Positions 18,037 to 25,607 of a stretch of DNA of 64,000 nt are shown here, piece after piece. The notes under the pieces were generated by a model, which was not told the DNA's origin, did not search any database, and saw only the letters and a list, made by a program, of their open reading frames with translations. Source of the DNA: Spirochaetae bacterium HGW-Spirochaetae-3 (GTDB lineage: Bacteria > Spirochaetota > Spirochaetia > Treponematales > UBA12059); contig PGXV01000004.1 of the NCBI GenBank assembly GCA_002839315.1, positions 304,958 through 368,957 of the forward strand, in the 5' to 3' direction. A program made the position numbers and the translations under genes. Position 1 is the first letter of the stretch; every line of letters starts with the position of its first letter.

Positions 18037-18080
18037 GACCGCAACAATAGAAATTTGCAGGGTAAACCGAAGGAGGTCCA

Positions 18081-18659
18081 TTGGCGGACAACAAGAATCT
18101 GCGGACCAATGATCAGATCAGGGTCCGTGAAGTGCGATTAATTGACGATGCCGGAGAGCAGAAGGGCGTATTACCCACGGCGGAGGCCCTTCGCATGGCC
18201 AAGGAGCTTGGCCTCGACCTCGTCGAGATAGCGCCGCAATCGATTCCGCCGGTGTGCAAGATCCTCGACTACGGTAAATTCAAGTTCGAGCAAGAGAAGA
18301 AGCTGAAAGACAACCGGAAGCACCAGAAGATCGTCAAGATTAAGGAAGTCCGGATGCAGCCGAAGATCGACGATCACGACCTGGACTTCAAGTCCAAGCA
18401 CGTGCGCGGGTTCCTCCTCGAAGGGAACAAGGTCAAGGTTACCATACGCTTCAGGGGCCGCGAGTTGGCCCATACCGAGATCGGCGAGGAAGTGCTCAAG
18501 AGCGTCCTCACCAAGATCGAAGGACTTTACGTCATGGAGAGCCCCCCGAGGATGGAAGGGCGATTCATGTCGATGATGCTTATACCCAAGGCTCCGGTTA
18601 TCAAGAAACCGGAAGCACCGCGGCCCCAAGCGGACGCCGCGCCAGAGACTACAGCCTGA
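18081..18659 (+). CDS. infC: translation initiation factor IF-3
   Basis: 192 aa, the standard length for IF-3. N-terminal domain contains [16 protein letters not shown] and [18 protein letters not shown]; a linker ([20 protein letters not shown]) leads to the C-terminal domain with [14 protein letters not shown]-3 binds the 30S subunit and checks initiator tRNA and start codon. The start is TTG preceded by an AGGAGG Shine-Dalgarno; a rare start is a known feature of infC, where IF-3 discriminates against non-canonical codons and so limits its own synthesis (AUU in E. coli). First gene of a ribosomal operon with L35 and L20. A C-terminal proline/alanine tail extends past the conserved fold. 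Confidence 0.97.
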   Translation: MADNKNLRTNDQIRVREVRLIDDAGEQKGVLPTAEALRMAKELGLDLVEIAPQSIPPVCKILDYGKFKFEQEKKLKDNRKHQKIVKIKEVRMQPKIDDHDLDFKSKHVRGFLLEGNKVKVTIRFRGRELAHTEIGEEVLKSVLTKIEGLYVMESPPRMEGRFMSMMLIPKAPVIKKPEAPRPQADAAPETTA

Positions 18660-18672
18660 AGGATGGATTGTA

Positions 18673-18873
18673 ATGCCTAAGATGAAGACGAAGCGGGCGG
18701 CCGCTAAACGCTTTACGCTAACTGCGGACGGCAAGGTCAAGTACAAGAAGATGAATACTCGTCATATCCTTACCAAGAAGACGTCGAAGCGCAAGCGCCA
18801 TCTCCGTAAGGCCGGTTTCGTAGCGGCCGGACCGGTGCACATGATCAAGAAAAAGCTCCTTCCGTACGGTTAA
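18673..18873 (+). CDS. rpmI: ribosomal protein bL35
   Basis: 66 aa, the family's usual length. Highly basic, with [14 protein letters not shown] at the N-terminus and [17 protein letters not shown] in the middle, both diagnostic. It is a component of the 50S subunit. It begins 13 bases after infC, behind AAGGATGG. Confidence 0.97.
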   Translation: MPKMKTKRAAAKRFTLTADGKVKYKKMNTRHILTKKTSKRKRHLRKAGFVAAGPVHMIKKKLLPYG

Positions 18874-18953
18874 GACCGCAAGCGGCTCTTCGCCCCGTTA
18901 GGGCCGCCTGAAGGATAGCCGAAGAGGACGTACAGCGCCCGAACGGGCGTGTT

Positions 18954-18990
18954 GGCGGCGGTATTCGTATACCGTCGCCTGAGTTTTTAT
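18954..18990 (+). promoter_or_regulatory. hairpin with short T-run between rpmI and rplT
   Basis: An 11-base stem (18954-18964 with 18969-18979, one G-T pair) closes a four-base loop and is followed after four bases by TTTTTA. It looks like a weak intrinsic terminator or attenuator inside the operon; a second small GC hairpin (18936-18948) precedes it. The rplT Shine-Dalgarno AAGGAGA follows at about 18998, so the structure could adjust L20 output. Confidence 0.55.
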
Positions 18991-19009
18991 ACTATCAAGG
19001 AGATTTATC

Positions 19010-19372
19010 ATGCCCAGAGCAGTAGACGGCACCAGGCGAAAGGATCATCGCAAGAAGATCCTCAAGCTGGCCAAGGGATACTACGGACGCAGGTCCACCA
19101 ACCATAAGACCGCCAAGGACGCCGTTGCCAAGGCGCTGATGTACGCGTATCGCGATCGCCGCGACAAGAAGCCGACCTTCCGCGCCCTCTGGATCACGCG
19201 TATCAACGCCGCGTGCAGGGCCGAGGGTATCAGCTACAGCCGCTTTATCGAAGGCGCCGCCAAGATCAACATGACCATCGACCGCAAGGTCCTCTCCGAT
19301 ATCGCCATCCGCGACCCCGCCGCCTTCAAGGCGATAGTCGAGCAGGTCAAGGCGACGACGGTCAAGGCCTGA
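19010..19372 (+). CDS. rplT: ribosomal protein bL20
   Basis: 120 aa. Signature segments: [51 protein letters not shown] and YSRFIEGA. L20 is an early 50S assembly protein and in several bacteria also represses this operon. Good Shine-Dalgarno AAGGAGATTT upstream of the ATG. Confidence 0.97.
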   Translation: MPRAVDGTRRKDHRKKILKLAKGYYGRRSTNHKTAKDAVAKALMYAYRDRRDKKPTFRALWITRINAACRAEGISYSRFIEGAAKINMTIDRKVLSDIAIRDPAAFKAIVEQVKATTVKA

Positions 19373-19376
19373 CGGA

Positions 19377-19766
19377 ATGATAAGCCTCGAGCAGGTACGC
19401 GCCCTTGAATCGCGCGTCGAGAAAGCCGTAACGCTGATCGCGTCCCTCCGCGCGGAGAACGCCTCTATGCGTTCCGGACTCGCCGCCGCCGAAACGCGCG
19501 TCGCCGAGCTCGAGGGCCTCGTCGCAGACTTCCAGAAGGACCAGGCGAGGATAGAGGAAAGCATCGTCGAAGCGCTCCACAAGCTCGATTCTTTCGAGGA
19601 CGCGGTGCACGAAGCTTCGACGAAGCCCTTACCCCCTCCCGTCAAGCCGGAGGCGCCCGTAAAGAAGCCGGACGCGATAGAGCCGGTAGCCCAAGAGGAA
19701 GACCTGGCCGCCCTGGAAGAGCAGACGCGTCCCGACGAGCCGTCGGACGCCCTCGATATATTCTAG
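19377..19766 (+). CDS. coiled-coil protein, ZapB-like
   Basis: 129 aa. Residues 1-75 form a continuous heptad-rich coiled coil (ALESRVEKAVTLIASLRAEN, ETRVAELEGLVADFQ), then a Pro/Lys-rich linker and an acidic tail ending SDALDIF. Immediately followed by zapA after one base, so a ZapB-like partner that bundles at the division septum is a reasonable inference from position and shape, not from strict homology. Its ATG follows the rplT stop by four bases. Confidence 0.65.
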   Translation: MISLEQVRALESRVEKAVTLIASLRAENASMRSGLAAAETRVAELEGLVADFQKDQARIEESIVEALHKLDSFEDAVHEASTKPLPPPVKPEAPVKKPDAIEPVAQEEDLAALEEQTRPDEPSDALDIF

Positions 19767-19767
19767 G

Positions 19768-20118
19768 ATGGCCATCGAGACCGTGCGCGTAGAGCTGCTC
19801 GGAACCTCGTTCGTCATCCAGACCGATGAGAGCAGGGAATACGTCGAGTCTCTACTGGCGTACCTGGGATCAAAGATCGAGACCGTGAAGGCGTCATCCA
19901 AGGTGGACGATCCTTTGAAGGCTTCAATCCTGGCAGGCGTCTTCCTGGTAGATGAGCTGTACAGGGAACGGGTAGACGCGTCGGTCCGTTCCGGCTTATC
20001 GACCCCCGATATAGACGTCGGGGCCGTGGCCGAGCGGCTTATCACCAGGATCGACGATACGCTGCGAGAAGCTCCGGCGCAGGATAGCCCGAAAGACCGA
20101 ATCGGAGGGGAACAATGA
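19768..20118 (+). CDS. zapA: cell division protein ZapA-like
   Basis: 116 aa. Starts with VRVELLGTSFVIQTDES, matching the ZapA N-terminal beta hairpin, then YVESLLAYLGSKIETV and a helix with ASILAGVFLVDELYRE. ZapA binds and bundles FtsZ. The ATG lies one base after the previous stop, and its own stop overlaps the next ATG (ATGA), so translation is coupled through the block. Confidence 0.8.
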   Translation: MAIETVRVELLGTSFVIQTDESREYVESLLAYLGSKIETVKASSKVDDPLKASILAGVFLVDELYRERVDASVRSGLSTPDIDVGAVAERLITRIDDTLREAPAQDSPKDRIGGEQ

Positions 20119-20303
20119 GCATGCCGCTAGAGGATCTTTTCGAGTACGACGGCAACGCGTACGAATTCACCGTCGCCGTAAACAGGCGCGCCTACCAATT
20201 GGCCGTTCTCAAGACCCCCGAGGTCGAGAAGAACAACGGCAAGGTAGTATCCCTGGCGATGCGCCAAGTTTTCAGCAAGCAGATTGAGTACCGCTTCGAA
20301 TAA
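20115..20303 (+). CDS. rpoZ: RNA polymerase omega subunit-like protein
   Basis: 62 aa, short for omega (about 70-90). The segment AYEFTVAVNRRAYQLA corresponds to the omega signature RFxLVxxAxxRARQL, and NNGKVVSLAMRQV matches the following helix region. Omega stabilises the beta' subunit during assembly. It overlaps zapA by four bases and miaA by 20, so it must be co-translated with both. Confidence 0.75.
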   Translation: MSMPLEDLFEYDGNAYEFTVAVNRRAYQLAVLKTPEVEKNNGKVVSLAMRQVFSKQIEYRFE

Positions 20304-21228
20304 GGTACTGATACTCTTCGGCCCGACCGCCGTCGGCAAGACGGCGACCGTGGAACGACTCGATGCGGACGACCGGCTTCCCAGGAGGCCGGTCGTCGTC
20401 GTATCGGCCGATTCGGTCCAGGTCTATCGCGGCCTGGACATAGGCTCGGCCAAGCCGAGCACGGCCGAACGCGCGAGAATACACCATGAGCTCATAGACA
20501 TACTCGATCCGTCGGAGCCGTTCTCCGTAGGGGACTTCGTGCGCCTGGCGGACGGGGCATGCGAGAGCGCCGCGGCGACGGGCGCCCTACCCGTCCTGTC
20601 GGGCGGTACGGCGTACTATGTACGGGCGTTCCTGTACGGCCCTCCTCCCGCGCCTCCGTCGGATCCTGCCGTCAGGGCCGCGGTACAGTCGGAGCTGGAA
20701 TCGCGCGGCCCCGACGCGCTGAGGGCGGAACTAGCGCGCGTCGATCCGGATAGCGCCGCTCGTATAGCGCCGGCCGACCTGTACAGGACGGCGAGGGCGA
20801 TCGAGGTGTACCGCTGTTCAGGCAGGCCGCTGTCATCCTTCACGCCTCATGCAAGGCCGCGTACGCGCTGGGACAGCCTCGTGATCGGCCTGGACAGGCC
20901 GCGCGCCGAGCTGTACGCGCGCATAGACGCCCGCGTCGACGCGATGCTGTCGGCGGGACTCCATCGCGAGGTCGAGGCGTTGGTCGCCGCCGGCTTCGGT
21001 CCTAACGACCCTGGGATGAGGGCGATAGGCTACGCTGAATTCCTGGACGCGGATTCGGACGAGGACGCGGTTCGCGCGGCCATTCAGATGCATACGAGAC
21101 GATACGCCAAGCGCCAGCTTACCTTCATGCGCGGCATTCCCGGCGTCCGGTGGTTCGACGCCGACGATTACGAAGGCGTCCTCGGGACGACGGCCGCGTG
21201 GCTCAACGAAGGCATTACAGCCCCCTGA
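20284..21228 (+). CDS. miaA: tRNA dimethylallyltransferase
   Basis: 314 aa, usual length. P-loop GPTAVGKT (about 13-20), SADSVQVYRGLDIGSAKP, HHELIDILDPSEPFSVGDF, LSGGTAYYVRAFLYG, and the C-terminal MRAIGYAEF and HTRRYAKRQLTF motifs. The enzyme adds dimethylallyl to A37 of tRNAs reading UNN codons. The only plausible start is TTG at 20284, inside the end of rpoZ. A lower-case feature: Q in the canonical DSxQVY motif is kept (SVQVY), so the enzyme looks intact. Confidence 0.95.
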   Translation: MSTASNKVLILFGPTAVGKTATVERLDADDRLPRRPVVVVSADSVQVYRGLDIGSAKPSTAERARIHHELIDILDPSEPFSVGDFVRLADGACESAAATGALPVLSGGTAYYVRAFLYGPPPAPPSDPAVRAAVQSELESRGPDALRAELARVDPDSAARIAPADLYRTARAIEVYRCSGRPLSSFTPHARPRTRWDSLVIGLDRPRAELYARIDARVDAMLSAGLHREVEALVAAGFGPNDPGMRAIGYAEFLDADSDEDAVRAAIQMHTRRYAKRQLTFMRGIPGVRWFDADDYEGVLGTTAAWLNEGITAP

Positions 21229-21910
21229 TCCTCGCCTGCGGCGCCTTGCGGCGGATTATCCCGAGCAAACCACCTAGTCGATCCTCGGTATACGGCGACG
21301 CGCCCGATGCCCAGTCAGGATCGAGCACGCGACCGGGGCGGTACCGTTGCAGGAATACCGGGTCCTCGGGCTCGAGCAACCCGGCCATCTCCTCCGCGTC
21401 CTCCTCGGTGAATAGGCCCGGCGCGCATGTTATCCTGAATTCGTACTCGGCGCCCGAAGCCCTTACCGCGGCGACGGAGCGACGTATCCGATCGGCCGCG
21501 TCCGAGGGAGCGCCCGGCCATAGTTCGGCATACCGCGCCGGAGACGTCTTCAGATCCATCGCTATGTAGTCGGCCCCGACGGGAGCGATGCGCTCGGGCA
21601 AGGTGCCGTTGGTATCGAGCTTGACCAGGTAGCCGAGACTCCGGATCTCGCCGGCCAGGGCCGGCAGGTCGGGATGCAGGGTCGGCTCGCCGCCCGACAG
21701 GACGACTCCCGACAGCAAGCGGCGCCTCCGCTCGAGGAACAGCAACGCGTCCTCGACGGACGACAGGCCGTGGTCGTACTCGCCCGACGCGTCTACGAGA
21801 TCCGGATTATGGCAATACGGACAGCGCATATCGCACCCCGCCGTGAAAAGCACGGCGGATACGCGCCCCGGGTAGTCGACGAGGCTGGTCTTCTGGATGC
21901 CGAGGCGCAC
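21215..21910 (-). CDS. nrdG: anaerobic ribonucleotide reductase activating enzyme (radical SAM)
   Basis: 231 aa starting at GTG. Radical SAM cysteine motif CDMRCPYC (Cys about 26, 30, 33), then LSGGEPTLH (SAM-binding GGE motif), KLDTNGTLPE and AMDLKT. It reduces SAM to make the 5'-deoxyadenosyl radical that oxidises the glycyl residue of the reductase. This longer form with a pyruvate-formate-lyase-activase-like body is usual outside enterics. It starts one base after the stop of the glycyl-radical/glutaredoxin gene, so stoichiometric production with its substrate is likely. Its 3' end overlaps miaA by 14 bases. Confidence 0.92.
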   Translation of the reverse strand: MRLGIQKTSLVDYPGRVSAVLFTAGCDMRCPYCHNPDLVDASGEYDHGLSSVEDALLFLERRRRLLSGVVLSGGEPTLHPDLPALAGEIRSLGYLVKLDTNGTLPERIAPVGADYIAMDLKTSPARYAELWPGAPSDAADRIRRSVAAVRASGAEYEFRITCAPGLFTEEDAEEMAGLLEPEDPVFLQRYRPGRVLDPDWASGASPYTEDRLGGLLGIIRRKAPQARIRGL

Positions 21911-21911
21911 G

Positions 21912-22391
21912 TTATGCTATCGAGGCCTCGAGCGCGCCCTTGACAACCGGCTGGATGAGCGGCTCGAGCTGTCGGCGGGAATGAGCGCGCGACACCTGCG
22001 ATCCGTCCGCGCCGAGCAGGATGGCGGTCGGGGTAGACAGCACCTCGTAGCGCCTGGCGAGATCGAGCCCCTCGTCGGTATCGACGTCAACGACGACGCC
22101 CGGCAGGCCGCTCGCTCCAAGATACTCCTTGACGGGCGGGCAGTTGGGACAGGCCGCTCGCGAGAAGAGCATATACGAGACCGTATCCCGCGTCTCCGCG
22201 GCGCGGGCGGTCGACGGGAACGAAAATTCCTTGCGCTTGCCGAATTCCTCGCGCTTACCGGCGTTCCAGTTCCTGACGGACCGGTAATAGCCGACGATAC
22301 GGCTATAGACCTCGGTCGGCGTTCCCTCGACCGTCAACAGCTCGGCCTTGAGCTGCGCCAACCTCGCCTCTTTCGATTCAATCGCTATCAT
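21912..22391 (-). CDS. separate glycyl-radical segment of class III RNR fused to a glutaredoxin-like domain
   Basis: 159 aa from ATG 22391, which has the Shine-Dalgarno GGGGAGG seven bases ahead; the open frame upstream is not protein-like. Residues 1-22 are a helix; residues 26-56 read EVYSRIVGYY and NWNAGKREEFGKRKEF, which is the glycyl-radical C-terminus of NrdD (radical Gly about 34 in the RxxGY motif). Residues about 70-159 form a thioredoxin/glutaredoxin-like fold with CPNC (Cys 81, 84), a cis-proline in STPTAILLG and an acidic strand. The partner NrdD (22468-24561) lacks this motif. The natural inference is that the two polypeptides assemble into one reductase, and the redoxin supplies electrons. 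No frameshift relation to nrdD: 76 bases separate them. Confidence 0.85.
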   Translation of the reverse strand: MIAIESKEARLAQLKAELLTVEGTPTEVYSRIVGYYRSVRNWNAGKREEFGKRKEFSFPSTARAAETRDTVSYMLFSRAACPNCPPVKEYLGASGLPGVVVDVDTDEGLDLARRYEVLSTPTAILLGADGSQVSRAHSRRQLEPLIQPVVKGALEASIA

Positions 22392-22467
22392 CGTTCCTCC
22401 CCTGGATTTTAGTTCTGCGGTCCCGTACTCGTTGGCCCGGCACGTATCGGTCCCGTTCAGGATATTC

Positions 22468-24561
22468 CTATTCGGTCCCCGCCAATTCGTTTTCAAGAGC
22501 GACGATCTCGTCCCGTATCCTGGCTTCCTTCTCGGCCTTGCACTTGGGGCACGAGAAATGCTCGCCCGACACGTAGCCGTGCACGGGGCAGACGGAGAAC
22601 GTAGGCGATATCGTGTAGTACGGGATGCGATACCGACCCGCCAGGGTCCTTACGAGATCGCGCAAGGCCCGCCAGTCGTCCACGGCCTCGCCCAGGAACA
22701 CGTGGAAGACGGTCCCGCCCGTATACTTGGACTGTAGCGACTCCTGATGATCGAGAGCGTCGAACAGGTCCTCGGTATAGTCGACCGGCAGCTGGGTAGA
22801 ATTGGTATAGTACGGCTCGCCCGAACCCGCCGATATGATATCGGGGTACCGCTTGCGATCGTGCTTGGCGAGGCGATACGAGGTACTCTCGGCCGGCGTC
22901 GCCTCGAGGTTGAACAACTCGCCCGTAGCCACCTGGTATTCCTGGAGCCGCGCGCGCATGTGGTCGAGCACCTCCTCCGCGAAGGCCTTGCCTTCGGGGT
23001 CCGCTATGCTCTTTCCCATGAAGTTGAGGCAGCACTCGTTCATGCCGACGAGGCCTATCGTCGAGAAATGATTATCGAAGGTCCGCAGGTAGCGCTTGGT
23101 ATACGGGAAGAGTCCGCCGTCGAGCAGCCGCGAGCATACCTTGCGCTTCATGGAGAGGCTCCGCGAGGCAAGGTCCATCAGGCGGTCCAGCCTACGGTAG
23201 AACTCGCCCTTGCTATCGGAGAGGTAGCCGATGCGCGGCATGTTGAGCGTTACGACGCCGATCGATCCGGTAAGCTCGTCGGAACCGAAGAGTCCGCCGC
23301 CGCGCTTGCGGAGCTCGCGCTTGTCGAGCTGAAGCCTGCAGCACATAGAGCGGACGTCTCCGGGATCGAGATCGGAATTGACGAAATTCTGGAAATACGG
23401 AGTACCGTACTTGGCGGTCATCTCGAAGAGGAGCCTGGCGTTATCCGATTCCCAGTCGAAGTCCCGGGTGATGTTGTAGGTCGGTATGGGATAATGGAAA
23501 CCGCGGCCGTCGGCGTCCCCGCCGAGCATCAGCTCTATGAACACGCGGTTTATCATGTCCATCTCGCGCTGGCAATCGCCGTAGGTAAAGCCCTGGTCCT
23601 TGCCGCCGACGACGGCGGGCCGGTCGCGGAGATCCGCGGGGCAGGTCCAGTCGAGCGTGATATTGGTGAAGGGGGCCTGGCTTCCCCATCGGCTGGGCGT
23701 ATTCACGCCGAATATGAAGCTCTGGATGCACTGCTTGACGGACTCGTCGCCCATGCCGTCGATCCTGACGAAGGGGGCGAGATACGTGTCGAAGCTGGAG
23801 AAGGCCTGCGCGCCCGCCCATTCGTTCTGCAGTATGCCCATGAAGTTGACCATCTGCTGGACGAGCGTCGAAAGGTGCTTGGCCGGGGAGCTCGTGATCT
23901 TGTCGGGAACGCCGCCCAGACCTTCGGCGATCAGCTGACGCAAGGACCAGCCGGCGCAGTAGCCCGAGAACATCGACAGGTCGTGAATATGGAAATCCGC
24001 GTCGCGGTGGGCCTCGGCTATCTCCTCGGGATAGATATTCTTGAGCCAGTAATTAGCGGTTACCGTGCCCGAGTTGTGCAGCACGAGCCCGCCGAGCGAA
24101 TAGTTTACGTTCGCGTTCTCCTTGACCCGCCAGTCCACCTGGGCCAGGTAGCCGTTCATCGTCGTATTGATGTCGAGCATCAACCGCTGGGCGTCCCTGA
24201 CCGCCTCGCGCTTGGCGCGATAGAGTATGTAGGCCCGGGCGACCTGCGCCTCCCTGGCCTCGATGAGGGCGGTCTCGACGAGGTCCTGGATCTCCTCGAT
24301 GGCGGGTATGGAATTCGGGTGGCGGCCCGAGAGCAGGAGCTCCAGGCGCGACTCGACGTCGGCCGCGATGCGTTGTACCTGATCCTTGTCGGCGACGCCC
24401 TTGACGGCCTTGAAGGCCTTGTCGACGGCCGATTCTATACGGTTCCGATCATAGCGCTCGACGCTGCCGGAGCGCTTGGCGACGAAACGCCCCGGACCCT
24501 CCTCGGTACCGAGGAAATTACTCCATTCGGGAAAGACCTGCTGGGTTTCCGCCATTCTCAT
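22468..24561 (-). CDS. nrdD: anaerobic (class III) ribonucleoside-triphosphate reductase, catalytic subunit without glycyl-radical tail
   Basis: 697 aa. ATP-cone allosteric domain at about 14-105, then the ten-stranded barrel with NVNYSLGGLVLHNSG, YCAGWSL, the Cys pair SMCCRL (candidate thiyl Cys), GSIGVVTLNMPRIGY and LVGMNECC. The C-terminus carries a zinc-type site CPVH and CPKC and ends 23 residues later. The usual RxxGY glycyl-radical loop that should follow is absent and is instead found in the next gene (21912-22391). The ATG overlaps the nrdR stop (ATGA). The enzyme makes deoxynucleotides without oxygen, in line with an anaerobic life. Confidence 0.93.
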   Translation of the reverse strand: MRMAETQQVFPEWSNFLGTEEGPGRFVAKRSGSVERYDRNRIESAVDKAFKAVKGVADKDQVQRIAADVESRLELLLSGRHPNSIPAIEEIQDLVETALIEAREAQVARAYILYRAKREAVRDAQRLMLDINTTMNGYLAQVDWRVKENANVNYSLGGLVLHNSGTVTANYWLKNIYPEEIAEAHRDADFHIHDLSMFSGYCAGWSLRQLIAEGLGGVPDKITSSPAKHLSTLVQQMVNFMGILQNEWAGAQAFSSFDTYLAPFVRIDGMGDESVKQCIQSFIFGVNTPSRWGSQAPFTNITLDWTCPADLRDRPAVVGGKDQGFTYGDCQREMDMINRVFIELMLGGDADGRGFHYPIPTYNITRDFDWESDNARLLFEMTAKYGTPYFQNFVNSDLDPGDVRSMCCRLQLDKRELRKRGGGLFGSDELTGSIGVVTLNMPRIGYLSDSKGEFYRRLDRLMDLASRSLSMKRKVCSRLLDGGLFPYTKRYLRTFDNHFSTIGLVGMNECCLNFMGKSIADPEGKAFAEEVLDHMRARLQEYQVATGELFNLEATPAESTSYRLAKHDRKRYPDIISAGSGEPYYTNSTQLPVDYTEDLFDALDHQESLQSKYTGGTVFHVFLGEAVDDWRALRDLVRTLAGRYRIPYYTISPTFSVCPVHGYVSGEHFSCPKCKAEKEARIRDEIVALENELAGTE

Positions 24562-25028
24562 TCTCCCTCGCGAGCGTTCTCTAGGCGCTCGATTTCTTGC
24601 ATGAACTCGTCCATGGATTCGAATTTCCTATAGACGCTCGCGAAGCGGATATACGCGACTTTATCCAGTGCGTACAGCTTGTGCAGCGTCATCTCCCCGA
24701 GCGACGAGCTCTGGACCTCGTTACCGCCCTTGCCTAGCATCGCGGCGTCGTCCTCTATCTCGTTGAGGATGTTCTCGATCGTCATCTGGGAGACGGGTCG
24801 CTTCTCGAGCGCGCGTTGCAGGCCACGCTCGAGCTTCTGCCTATCGAACGGCTCCCGCCGGTCGTCGCGCTTGACGACCATCAGCGGCTTCTCTTCTATG
24901 CGTTCGTAGCTCGTGAAACGAAACCCGCACGACAGGCATTCGCGACGACGCCTTATGCTCTCGCCATTCGCGAGCGTCCGTGAATCGGTCACGCGATCAT
25001 CCATCGAGCCGCAATGAGGGCATCTCAT
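24558..25028 (-). CDS. nrdR: transcriptional repressor NrdR
   Basis: 156 aa, usual length. N-terminal zinc ribbon with Cys 3, 6, 31 and 34 (MRCPHC ... CLSCGFRFTSYER), then an ATP-cone (MVVKRDDRREPFDRQKLERGLQRALEKRPVS). NrdR senses ATP/dATP and represses ribonucleotide reductase genes by binding paired NrdR boxes. It is the first gene of the nrd operon and two NrdR-like palindromes lie in its own promoter, so the operon is probably autoregulated. Confidence 0.95.
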   Translation of the reverse strand: MRCPHCGSMDDRVTDSRTLANGESIRRRRECLSCGFRFTSYERIEEKPLMVVKRDDRREPFDRQKLERGLQRALEKRPVSQMTIENILNEIEDDAAMLGKGGNEVQSSSLGEMTLHKLYALDKVAYIRFASVYRKFESMDEFMQEIERLENAREGE

Positions 25029-25101
25029 TTTTTAAAAACCTCCAAAGAATCGGCAGGAAGAAAAGAAGGCGGAGCACAACTTGGTACGATTAGTGCAAAG
25101 C

Positions 25102-25172
25102 CACATATACTAGTTGTTGTATCAAGTATAAATACGACGACTAGATATAGTGCCCTCTGATTACTTTGTCAA
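25102..25172 (-). promoter_or_regulatory. nrdR-nrdD operon promoter with two NrdR-box-like palindromes
   Basis: On the minus strand TTGACA (25167-25172), a 17-base spacer, and TATATC (25144-25149). The -10 lies inside a palindromic site at 25140-25152 (CACTATATCTAGT); a second related site at 25102-25114 (ACTAGTATATGTG) is downstream of the start point. Both resemble the NrdR consensus ACACwATATaTwGTGT. Centres are 38 bases apart, more than the usual 31-32, so the pairing needs testing. Confidence 0.7.
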
Positions 25173-25265
25173 GATATCACATGATCCAATATTCGTCATT
25201 GCTTTTTTTATGGATAGAGACGATTTTCTATATTACCATTACTCATCTACATGGAGGACAAGACA

Positions 25266-25607
25266 ATGACGTTTTCCGAAAAAATGAAGAACCTCGTCGA
25301 CCAGGGTATCAGGTCGTCCAAAGACATCGTCAAGCAGGCGGGCGACAAGGCCCAGCAATGGGGAGAGATGGGCGTTCTCAAGCTCGAAGTAGTCCAGCTC
25401 CGGAACCAGGCCGAGAAGCTTACGGCCAGGCTCGGCGCCGAGGTCTACGAGGTGCTCGTAGAGAAGGGCCAGAAGACCGTAGGCAAGGACTCGCCGGCGG
25501 TGCGCGAGACGATCGACGGCATCGAGGAGCTACAGCGCCAGATCGAGGAGAAGGAAGCGGCCTTCAAGAAGGCGGGCGGCAAGGAAGAGGACCTCAACCA
25601 GCAGTAG
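25266..25607 (+). CDS. small coiled-coil protein of unknown function
   Basis: 113 aa from ATG 25266, chosen because GGAGG lies nine bases upstream (within 25251-25259); an ATG at 25251 would lie on that Shine-Dalgarno. The protein is charged and helical, with an amphipathic N-terminus (MTFSEKMKNLVDQGIRSSKDIVKQ) and heptads in VVQLRNQAEKLTARLGAEVYEVLVEKG and IDGIEELQRQIEEKEAAF. Similar small proteins are common in treponemes; the function is not known to me. Its 3' end overlaps the convergent methyltransferase gene by 14 bases. Confidence 0.65.
   Translation: MTFSEKMKNLVDQGIRSSKDIVKQAGDKAQQWGEMGVLKLEVVQLRNQAEKLTARLGAEVYEVLVEKGQKTVGKDSPAVRETIDGIEELQRQIEEKEAAFKKAGGKEEDLNQQ

Noticed and set aside
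21912..22496. Reading the glycyl-radical gene as a frameshifted tail of nrdD
   Set aside because: The two frames are separated by 76 bases, the small gene has its own strong Shine-Dalgarno and is fused to a redoxin domain, so it looks like a real separate gene.
22747..24633. Long plus-strand open frame opposite nrdD
   Set aside because: It is the antisense shadow of a well-conserved gene; high GC leaves the opposite frame free of stops. It has no start site or domain of its own.
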